The position numbers were made by a program, and so were the translations under genes. Below are positions 56,310 to 64,000 of a DNA stretch of 64,000 nucleotides, in pieces (the stretch's first letter is position 1; each line of letters starts with the position of its first letter). Source of the DNA: Ophiura sarsii (Eukaryota; Echinodermata; Ophiuroidea; Amphilepidida; Ophiuridae); the NCBI GenBank assembly GCA_035610835.1, contig CM069459.1, positions 58,001,817-58,065,816 on the forward strand. The letters run 5' to 3'. Below the pieces are notes generated by a model. The model worked only from the letters and a program-made list of their open reading frames with translations, had not been told where the DNA came from and made no database searches.

Positions 56310-59300
56310 CTCGTGTGCATACGTTTTTCTTTCAAAACTGTGTATGTATAAAATGATGATGATGATGATGATTTCATGGTCAACATACATATTATATACT
56401 TTTTGTACATGTATAAATGTAGGATGTTATGGTTCATCATTATTATGTTTTAGTCGTATTACGTATATCCTAACGGATATCCTTTTCAACATTAATATTA
56501 TTAATATAGGCCTATTTGTTTGGCTTGTATATAAAAAAAACTCCAAGCAAGTGTGTCAAACTTTATATCGCTCTATTAACGGCCTTAATAACAATTACTG
56601 TTATGTTAACTTATCATGACAAACCAAATTAAGATATGTACCCTTAATTGCAGAGGATTAAGGGATAAAAGGAAGCGCACGGATGTATTTAACTACATAC
56701 GAGACAAGGGGTTTTCTATGTACTGTTTGCAAGATGTTCATTGGGATAATAAATGGGAAAAATTCATAAGATCTGAATGGGGATATGATAGCTATATCGC
56801 TGGCTATAATACAAATTCGAGAGGAGTAGCAATTCTATTTAACAATAATTTTGACTTCAAAGTAAATAGAATTAAGCGAGATGATAATGGCAACTGGATA
56901 GCGATGGATATACATATCAAACAGTTGGAGATCACTATGTTGTGCCTATATGGTCCCAACAAGGATACACCTGATTTCTATGCTCGTTTGAAAGATGTGG
57001 TCAATGATTTTAATAATCCTCTTTGTATTCTATGTGGTGATTGGAACTTGGTGCAAGATCCAATAATTGACACTTATAACTATAACAATATTAACAATCC
57101 TAAAGCAAGAGAATATGTATTACAAATGATGGAGGAGTTGAATATGTGTGACCCATGGAGAGTTCATTTTCCAGGTACTACTCGGTATACATGGCGTAGA
57201 CAGAACCCACTAAAACAAGCTAGACTAGATTTCTTTCTAATATCATCCGAACTTCTTAATATTGTTGAATTTGTTGATATACAGCCGGGATATCGCACAG
57301 ATCACTCGTGCGTGGTACTACATTTAAGAAATGAGTATATTAAACATGGAAAAGGTACTTGGAAATTTAATAATTCTCTTTTAAAAGAGGATGAATATGT
57401 GTCTACCGTTCGAAATTCGATCGATAAGGTGAAGTCGATCTATGCTGCAACACCATATAATCCAGTCATGGTTGCTAATATTCCGTCTGAATCCTTAAAT
57501 ATAATGATAGATGACCAGCTCTTTTTCGAAATGCTGTTATTAGAAATACGTGGTGAAACAATTGCATATGCCTCAAAACGTAGAAAGAATATGGAAAATG
57601 TAGAGAATGAATTAAACAAAGCCATAAATGATCTAGAGCTTCAGCTGTCTAATTTCACCAATGATACGACTAAATACATTGAGATAGCTTCCAATTTGAA
57701 AACAAAGCAATTAGAGTTAGAACTCATGAGAAGCAAAAAACTAAATGGTAGTTTTGTGAGGTCTAAAGCAAAATGGATAGAACACGGGGAGAAACCTACA
57801 AAATATTTTTTGAACCTTGAGAAGCAGAGATTTGTTAATAAGACAATCGGAGTCATTGAAACTGATAATGGACGGATATTACGTAATCAAGAGAGTATCG
57901 ATGCAGAAATAACAAGCTTTTATAAAAGATTATATTCTAAGGTCGATAACAGTGATACGGAAACTCTGAATACTTTAAATGGAACACAGTTGACAAATGA
58001 ACAAGCTCAGTCAATTGAAGGCATTCTAACTTTAGAAGAATTAACAGCCTCATTAAACACCATGAAGAATGATAAATCACCAGGCCCAGACGGTTTCACC
58101 GTCGAATTTTATAAAGCTTTCTGGTTGCTTTTGTCTCAGTTTCTCTTACGTGCGGTAAATACGGCTTTCACAACTGGGACTTTTTTAAAACCAAGAACAG
58201 AAGGATCTATAATTTTACTACCTAAAGGAAACAAACCCAGGAAATTCATTCGGAATTGGCGCCCAATATCTCTATTAAATGTATCGTATAAAATTGGTTC
58301 CGCCTCGATTGCAAATAGAATTAAAAACATGCTACCGTTTGTTATACACGAAGACCAGACAGGTTTTGTACCGGGTCGCTATATTGGTGAAAATATTAGG
58401 TTAATATATGATCTAATGCATTATGCAGAACTAAGAAATATACCAGGAATGCTCCTGCTTATTGATTTTGAAAAAGCATTCGACACAATATCCCATGATT
58501 TTATCCTGCGAACTTTGAAATTTTTCAATTTCGGACCTGATATTATACAATGGTTCTCTTCTTTTTATAGTAATGCTTCTTCATCGGTTATCATAAATGG
58601 CCATATATCAAAGTCTTTTTCCATCAACAGAGGTTGCAGACAGGGCGATAGTCTCTCTCCGTATCTCTTTGTTCTTTGTGTGGAAGTGGTAGCAATAATG
58701 ATTAGAAAAAATGAAAGTATTAAAGGATTTCAGATTGATGATAGTGTTTATAAATTAACACAATATGCAGATGACACAACTGTAATTCTGGATGGGTCAA
58801 AACAATCACTAGAACATGTAATAAGTACTTTAGATACATTTCGACATATGTGTGGTTTAAAGATTAACAAACAAAAAACATCAGCAGTATGGATTGGTAG
58901 CAACAGAACCAATATAGAACAGATTTGTCCAAATCTAAACTTAGATTGGAAATTAAACGGTGTTTTCGAAATGTTGGGTGTAAAGTTTAGTACAAACCTT
59001 AATGATATGGTTAATATGAACTATACACAAGCCTTAGATTCTATTAAAAACGTAATTACTATGTGGTCGAAACGCTTCCTGACAGTGTATGGAAGAGTAA
59101 CCGTGGTTAAATGTTTCATGTTATCAAAATTTAACTATATCGGTCAAATGCTTCCAAACCCTTCAGATGAATTTCTGCGAGAAGTAAATGAGTATATATT
59201 CAAATTCATATGGAATGGAAAACCTGACAGAATAAAACGTAGTCAAATGATACAGGAATATCATTTTGGAGGAGTAAAAGTTCCTCATATTATTTGCCAC

Positions 59301-60740
59301 CTGAAAGCTTTAAAAATAAGCTGGCTAAGACGTATTGAGCTAGGTGATCAAAAATGGATTAAACTTTTTCACCTATTATCCAACTTGAATAAAAATGACA
59401 TCTATGAATTTGGAGAAAATAGATGGAAAAAAATAAAGAATCAAATAAAAAATAAGTTTTGGTATGATGTATTATATGCATGGGCTAATGTTATTCACAA
59501 CCAGATGTGTGACCCAAATTTGGATTATAACTCCATAGCAAGGAATTATCTATGGTGGAATGATAAAATAACGGTTGGTAATCAATCTGTAAGATATAAA
59601 CATTGGTATGTTAAAGGCGTAGTGTTCATAAATGATCTGTTGAAAAGTAATGGTAAATTTCTTTCTTTCCGTGAATTTTGTAACAAATATCATATACGCT
59701 CAAATATTATCGAATACTCTGGTATTGTGAATTCAATCAAAAGTAAATGGCCTTGTATTGGCAGAGGCAGAGCAAAAGTCCTGGAACCTTTTACACCTAT
59801 GGCGTATGACCTGCTCTTAGGAGCGAAGAAAGGTTGTAAACCGTTCTATAAACTATTGCTAAAGAATGTTAAGACATCTTGTAACAGTCCGTTGAAATGG
59901 CAACACGAACTAGGAGTTTCAATCGACATAAAGGAATGGCAACGAATATGCTATCGACCAATGCAAATTACAAAAGATGCAAAACTTCATTGGTTCCAGT
60001 ACAGAATACTAAACAACATATTGGGCACAAATCGTTTGCTTTATAAAATGAAAATAAAAGATAATGATCACTGCAGCTTCTGCAACTCCAAAACAGAAAC
60101 TATTTTTCACTTGCTATACCAATGTGATATTGTTACAAGTTTCTGGAAACAAATCCAGCTATATATTAGATGTATATTTGCCCCAACTCTAAGAAATATC
60201 AATATAACGCCTCTAATTGTTATTTTAGGCACACAGAAAGATGACGCTCTTGACCTTGTACTGTTATTAGCTAAATTCCATATATATAGGGCGAGAGTAC
60301 AAAATACAAAACCAAACGTAATAACTTTTAAACATGAAATTCTTTTCCATCTTAAGGCCGAAAAATCTGTAGCAATAAGCAATAATAGACTTAATCAATA
60401 TGATAAAAAATGGGCTAACTGGAATCGTCTATTTGTTTGAATAGGAATGAAAAATATGATTGTGTATATAGTTGGATTTTGATTTTGTTTCGTTTTGTCT
60501 CCTTTCCGTTTTGTTTATTTAATATATTGATATGGAGTTGTTCACACTTTGCTTTGACTGTGTTTTTCAGGTACACTTGCAAACGTGTGCGGTGCACACA
60601 CTATGTATATATATAAACATGTAAAATAATGTATAATATGTATATGCTGTAAAGAGAAGTGATGAGATGTTGTCAATAAAAAAAAATCACCTCTTGCTTG
60701 GGGGGGAAAAAATAAAAAATAAAAAATAAATAAAAAATAA
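56310..60740 (+). mobile_element. Tx1/L1-like LINE, apparently intact ORF2
   Basis: Contains the 1274-codon ORF, a ~265-bp 3' UTR and an (AAAAAT)n / (AAAT)n tail at 60706-60750. A 13-base match ATAAATGAAAAAG at 56297-56309 and 60741-60753 may be the target-site duplication; part of it overlaps the A-rich tail, so it is a candidate only. No ORF1 is recognisable ahead of ORF2. Confidence 0.75.
56616..60440 (+). CDS. LINE ORF2 protein: APE endonuclease, reverse transcriptase, C-terminal Cys-rich motif (Tx1/L1 type)
   Basis: 1274 codons without interruption. Nicks target DNA and reverse transcribes element RNA (target-primed reverse transcription). Seen: endonuclease with T-L-N-C-R-G-L (aa 9-15), L-Q-D-V-H-W (about aa 38; Asp where most relatives have Glu), G-D-W-N-L-V (about aa 141), R-L-D-F-F-L-I and T-D-H-S (about aa 228); RT with K-S-P-G-P-D-G-F (about aa 486), N-W-R-P-I-S-L-L-N, Q-T-G-F-V-P-G-R, L-I-D-F-E-K-A-F-D-T (about aa 616), G-C-R-Q-G-D-S-L-S-P, catalytic Y-A-D-D (about aa 715) and a L-G-V-K-F block; C-terminal C-S-F-C-x8-H-x4-C, a zinc-knuckle-like CCHC (about aa 1151-1168). 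Start chosen at the ATG four codons before I-C-T-L-N-C. Its ATG overlaps the stop of a 91-codon upstream ORF (ATGA), but that ORF is not ORF1-like. Open reading through the whole length suggests a young copy. The endonuclease Glu-to-Asp change may or may not impair activity. Confidence 0.9.
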   Translation: MTNQIKICTLNCRGLRDKRKRTDVFNYIRDKGFSMYCLQDVHWDNKWEKFIRSEWGYDSYIAGYNTNSRGVAILFNNNFDFKVNRIKRDDNGNWIAMDIHIKQLEITMLCLYGPNKDTPDFYARLKDVVNDFNNPLCILCGDWNLVQDPIIDTYNYNNINNPKAREYVLQMMEELNMCDPWRVHFPGTTRYTWRRQNPLKQARLDFFLISSELLNIVEFVDIQPGYRTDHSCVVLHLRNEYIKHGKGTWKFNNSLLKEDEYVSTVRNSIDKVKSIYAATPYNPVMVANIPSESLNIMIDDQLFFEMLLLEIRGETIAYASKRRKNMENVENELNKAINDLELQLSNFTNDTTKYIEIASNLKTKQLELELMRSKKLNGSFVRSKAKWIEHGEKPTKYFLNLEKQRFVNKTIGVIETDNGRILRNQESIDAEITSFYKRLYSKVDNSDTETLNTLNGTQLTNEQAQSIEGILTLEELTASLNTMKNDKSPGPDGFTVEFYKAFWLLLSQFLLRAVNTAFTTGTFLKPRTEGSIILLPKGNKPRKFIRNWRPISLLNVSYKIGSASIANRIKNMLPFVIHEDQTGFVPGRYIGENIRLIYDLMHYAELRNIPGMLLLIDFEKAFDTISHDFILRTLKFFNFGPDIIQWFSSFYSNASSSVIINGHISKSFSINRGCRQGDSLSPYLFVLCVEVVAIMIRKNESIKGFQIDDSVYKLTQYADDTTVILDGSKQSLEHVISTLDTFRHMCGLKINKQKTSAVWIGSNRTNIEQICPNLNLDWKLNGVFEMLGVKFSTNLNDMVNMNYTQALDSIKNVITMWSKRFLTVYGRVTVVKCFMLSKFNYIGQMLPNPSDEFLREVNEYIFKFIWNGKPDRIKRSQMIQEYHFGGVKVPHIICHLKALKISWLRRIELGDQKWIKLFHLLSNLNKNDIYEFGENRWKKIKNQIKNKFWYDVLYAWANVIHNQMCDPNLDYNSIARNYLWWNDKITVGNQSVRYKHWYVKGVVFINDLLKSNGKFLSFREFCNKYHIRSNIIEYSGIVNSIKSKWPCIGRGRAKVLEPFTPMAYDLLLGAKKGCKPFYKLLLKNVKTSCNSPLKWQHELGVSIDIKEWQRICYRPMQITKDAKLHWFQYRILNNILGTNRLLYKMKIKDNDHCSFCNSKTETIFHLLYQCDIVTSFWKQIQLYIRCIFAPTLRNINITPLIVILGTQKDDALDLVLLLAKFHIYRARVQNTKPNVITFKHEILFHLKAEKSVAISNNRLNQYDKKWANWNRLFV

Positions 60741-60759
60741 ATAAATGAAAAAGTTTTCA

Positions 60760-61187
60760 ACCTATGATAGCAAAAGTATACATTCTTGGAAAGCTTGTAA
60801 CTAGAGGAATTCAGAAATGCTTTAGATCAGGGAAGGGCACATCCTTAAAAAATATTTCTGAAAATTCGAAAAATATATAAAATAAATATTGGAGATATTC
60901 ACTAGCTGGTATAATTACCTTACCGACGTAGTAACCTTTAACAATTATGTTTCATCTGATGGGTAATTTCATGAGGAATACAAATATATATGTAAAGTAA
61001 ATAATGATAGGGGTAGGTATAACAAATATATGGATCTCAAATTAAAAAAAAAATTAAAATCTGATATTTTCCCGAACATTGTGAATCATACTATTTAAGT
61101 TCTTGGTCGCACTATAATTTCAATGGCATATTTGGTTTCCTCATGCAATTTCCCTTCAGAATATGTATACTTTTACTATCTCAGGGG
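60760..61187. mobile_element. Possible foldback, relative of family C
   Basis: CTATGATAGCAAAAGTATAC at the left and GTATACTTTTACTATCTCAG at the right form imperfect inverted ends. The AAAAGTATACA word is shared with elements at 12144 and 14208. Confidence 0.45.
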
Positions 61188-61282
61188 GTACAAGCAATTA
61201 AATGTGTAAAGTTAAAATCATGTCGCGAAAGCCAAAATCCGTGTGTAACACGAAAGGAGGCGAGCTTCATCACTGTGCATAA

Positions 61283-61948
61283 GGTCCGGTGCGGATATTG
61301 TTATAGTTGATGGCCAACCGATTATCATCATTCACTTTAATTTGTAGCACGACCTCATTATTTGAGTGAGCGCGCTATTTGAATTCAGTATTATCCACAC
61401 GTTTATTTCCCTTTTTAAATAACCTGGACACACTTTAGCATGGGATGGCTACCGACATACAGACCGTAATAGATTTCTAAAATGATTATGCATTTATATC
61501 GCTATATTTTTGGCATTTCAGAAGAAGTATGCCAATTAAAACTTAATGGGGACATTTTTGGAAATATAAACAATGTATTACGATAAAAAAAAGGGTTCAT
61601 GGTAAAGTATTTAGATTTAACATGAATTGAAAAATAAATGTTATACTTCAAAAATCATGTTATGTTCAAGAATGCCGCGATTAGGTTGTAATTTTCATAC
61701 TTTTTCTGAATGCCATAATTTTAGCGATATAAATGGATAATTATTTTAGAAATATATCAAGGTCTGTGAGTCGGTCACCATCCCTTACTAAAGTGCGTTC
61801 CGGATGTTTAGAAAAGTGTATACACATGTGGATAACACTGGATTCAAAATAGCGCGCTACTACTCAAAAGATGTGGTCGTGATACAGATTAAACTGAATG
61901 ATGATAATCGATTGGCCATCAACTATAACAATGCAGCGGCGGCCTGGA
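61283..61948. mobile_element. Large foldback element, ~290-bp inverted arms
   Basis: Left arm GATATTGTTATAGTTGATGG...CCGATTATCATCATTCA...TTCAGTATTATCCACAC...TTTAGCATGGGATGG...TTTATATCGCTA is mirrored through TAGCGATATAAATGG...CCATCCCTTACTAAAG...GTGGATAACACTGG...TGATGATAATCGATTGGCCA. Arms diverged by small indels; short A-rich centre near 61580-61640. Confidence 0.8.
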
Positions 61949-61974
61949 TCGCTATACATGGAACACTGCAATTT

Positions 61975-62430
61975 TTTTAGTGTTAGCACACTAACATGTT
62001 TTTGTCCCAAAAATGCAAGCGCATAAAACGCATGTATGCTGTGTGTTGGTGTCACGAAAACAAGCGCTTGCAACGCGTAAAAACTAACACATAGTTGTAA
62101 CCAAAAAAACCCATACAACGCATGCACATTCTGCACAAGTGTTAGTACACTATTACACTTACACATGTGTTAGTATACTCTCACATATACACCAACACAT
62201 AGTTGTCCTAAAAACAAACACATACAACGCACGCACATTCCAAGTGTTAGTACAATAACACTTACACATTAAAAGTGTTAGTATACTCTCACATAAGCAC
62301 TAACACATAGTTGTCCCCAAAAAAAAACAATCACATACAACGCATGCACATTTTAAAAGTGTTAGAACACTAACACTTACACATTCAAAGTGTTAGTATA
62401 CTCTCATATAAACACTAACACATTAAGTAG
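61975..62430 (+). repeat. Minisatellite of AGTGTTAGTA / CACTAACAC units
   Basis: Units of about 60-90 bp containing GTGTTAGTACACTAACACTT, AGTATACTCTCACATA, AACACATAGTTGTCC and ACATACAACGCATGCACATT; about five copies. Confidence 0.8.
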
Positions 62431-62526
62431 TGACGTCTTGAATTCGTTTAGTTGCCCATATACTATACTAAGAATCTAGTTTCCTAAGAATTTACTTTCC
62501 GTGGTGTTATTTTAGATATTTTAGAA

Positions 62527-63245
62527 AATTAAGCATTTGTATGTAAACACATAAAGCGCGTGTTAATTAACGCATATTTACAAACAATCAGTTGAACCGT
62601 TTGATGACAATTTTTTTATTTCAAATAGTCGGTTTAACTATTTGTCAACATACAGGTAGAACTTTGTTAAACTGTTTATCCGTTGCACTGATGCATGGAA
62701 AACTAGGCATTTGTGAAAGTTGATATTTTGTTGAACAAATCCAATAAATGTACTCACATTTAGACGGTTTCGTCAACCAGTTCGGTTGACTTCTTCAGTA
62801 ATAATGGTTTGATCCACTAGGCATTTGTATTTAAACACATGAAGCCCGTGTTAATTAACGCATATTTACAAACAACTATATAGTTAAGCCGATTGATGAA
62901 AAATTGTTATTTTAAATAGTCGGTTCAACTATTTGCCAACATACAGGTAGAACTTTTGTAAACGGTTTATCCGTTGCACTGTTGCATGGAACACTAGGCA
63001 TTTGTATTTAAACACTTCATGCGTGTGTTAATTAACGCATATTTAGAAACAACCAGTTAAACCGTTTGATAAAAAAGGTGTTTTTAAACAGTCGGTTCAA
63101 CTGTTTGTCAACATACAGGTAGAACTTTTGTAAACGGTTTATCCGTTGTACTGTTGCATGGAACACTAGGCATTTGTATTTAAACACTTCATGCGTGTGT
63201 TAATTAACGCATATTTAGAAACAATCAGTTGAACTGTTTGCCGTC
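62527..63245 (+). repeat. ~173-bp tandem array, four units
   Basis: Units start GGCATTTGTATTTAAACAC at about 62533, 62824, 62998 and 63170. Each has GTGTTAATTAACGCATATTT, a GTCGGTTCAACTATTTGTCA block and ACGGTTTATCCGTTGCAC. The first unit is ~117 bp longer because of an inserted Penelope-like 3' piece. The fourth is partial. Confidence 0.8.
62715..62805 (-). mobile_element. Penelope-like element 3'-end fragment inside the tandem array
   Basis: On the minus strand: TGAAGAAGTCAACCGAACTG, then TTGACGAAACCGTCTAAATG and TACATTTATTGGATTTGTTC, the hairpin-rich ending I associate with Penelope-like elements. No coding portion. Confidence 0.45.
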
Positions 63246-63314
63246 ATATATTACCTATAAGAAATTATACGGATAAAAGGGTGTTACTAATAGTTTACAA
63301 ACACTATTTTAGAA

Positions 63315-63600
63315 ACAATTGGTTGATACATTTGTATACAAATGCTTTAACAGTTAAAACATTTGTATACAAATGCTTTAACCCAGGGGCGGACTGGGAC
63401 CTGAAAGCGGCCGTGGCAACATTATTAAAGCGGCCCTTATTGATCATGTCAGCGTAGCGAGCAAGCGGGGGGGGGGGGGGGGGGGCGATGTAATAATCGA
63501 CCTCACTCGATATTGGTATAGTTATCCACGTCGAGATTAGTGTGCATTTCCCTGCACCCGTGTCCCCGTGCATTTGTATACAAATGCTTTAACCCGTTGC
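63315..63600. repeat. Triplicated CATTTGTATACAAATGCTTTAAC palindrome words
   Basis: ATTTGTATACAAAT with a following GCTTTAAC occurs at about 63329, 63359 and 63572. The last two flank a block with CCAGGGGCGGACTGGGACC, a G tract and repeat family F. Confidence 0.65.
63484..63573 (+). repeat. Repeat family F copy 2
   Basis: Near-identical relative of 21662-21770 lying directly after a G tract (63468-63485). Confidence 0.55.
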
Positions 63601-64000
63601 AAAATTTAGAGTGCAGGTATCGGGGCCTAAAAAATGGCGATCGTCAAAGTTTTATACTGTAACTTCTAAGTCAACTGTATAAAGCTTGTTACATAAACAA
63701 TCGTGTTGAAAACAGACGATCGCCGAAATAAGTCTTTTGAATTAATTGCAAACTGTAAAACTTGAACTTGTTACGTGTTGGAATTTGTTTTGGAGCTTTT
63801 GTTCTGTCATCCTGTACCATCAATGTTGGACAGTTTGAAAGGTAGGCCTCACAATCAGATTCTCACGGCATAATTATGAGAAAATGTGATGGATTTTTTC
63901 GCATAATACACAAATATATTGCTCTCGCTAATAGCTCGACCAATATCAATCCATCCAATTTTATATCAAACTTGGTTCATAGCTGCAACATGAAACTTCA

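Noticed and set aside
56344..56619. 91-codon ORF overlapping the LINE ORF2 start by ATGA
   Set aside because: It begins with a (ATG)n microsatellite and is hydrophobic, unlike LINE ORF1 proteins; the overlap is probably chance.
61975..63245. Regularly spaced repeats that might suggest a CRISPR array
   Set aside because: Units are long, contiguous and diverged with no unique spacers, in a eukaryotic setting.

Overview
The window looks like nuclear DNA of an invertebrate animal: AT-rich, gene-poor, full of LINEs, foldback elements and MITEs, with no operons, Shine-Dalgarno sites or other prokaryotic signs. The mix (CR1/L2-like, Tx1/L1-like, RTE-like and Penelope-like retroelements; hAT, Harbinger, mariner and TTAA-target DNA elements) together with two-Ig transmembrane receptors would fit a marine invertebrate such as a hemichordate, echinoderm, cephalochordate or lophotrochozoan. 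The species cannot be fixed from sequence alone.

The only convincing host genes are three paralogues on the minus strand at 2493-3596, 27358-28491 and 42076-43251. Each is one uninterrupted ORF of 367-391 codons. Each encodes an N-terminal hydrophobic stretch, two Ig-like domains, a Cys-x3-Cys juxtamembrane stalk, one transmembrane helix and a short tail with two spaced tyrosines in an ITAM-like arrangement: (D/E)-I-Y-x-x-(L/V), then 7 or 9 residues, then Y-M-x-L. They form a same-orientation array of apparently intronless, possibly self-signalling receptors. This is the most interesting content of the window.

The DNA between and around them is mostly transposon debris. 4.8-6.3 kb: decayed Tx1/L1-like LINE split by a MITE. 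6.55-11.95 kb: Harbinger-like remnant enclosing a near-intact CR1/L2-like LINE (minus strand) with one in-frame stop. 12.1-15.1 kb: several foldback elements, a hAT coding stump and a tRNA-Met-derived pseudogene or SINE head. 17.5-19.6 kb: MITEs, one carrying a piece of CR1 reverse transcriptase. 22 kb: Penelope-like GIY-YIG remnant. 24.6-32.1 kb: hairpins and many copies of a TTAA-flanked MITE. 34.7-38.3 kb: a hAT MITE, two foldbacks, and an RTE-type LINE 3' end inserted in a foldback with a visible 7-bp target duplication. 46-56 kb: foldbacks, minisatellites and repeat families. 56.3-60.75 kb: a Tx1/L1-like LINE with an intact 1274-codon ORF2. 61-64 kb: a large foldback, minisatellites and a ~173-bp tandem array.

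All assignments come from reading the sequence. Family names rest on motif recognition, not on database searches.
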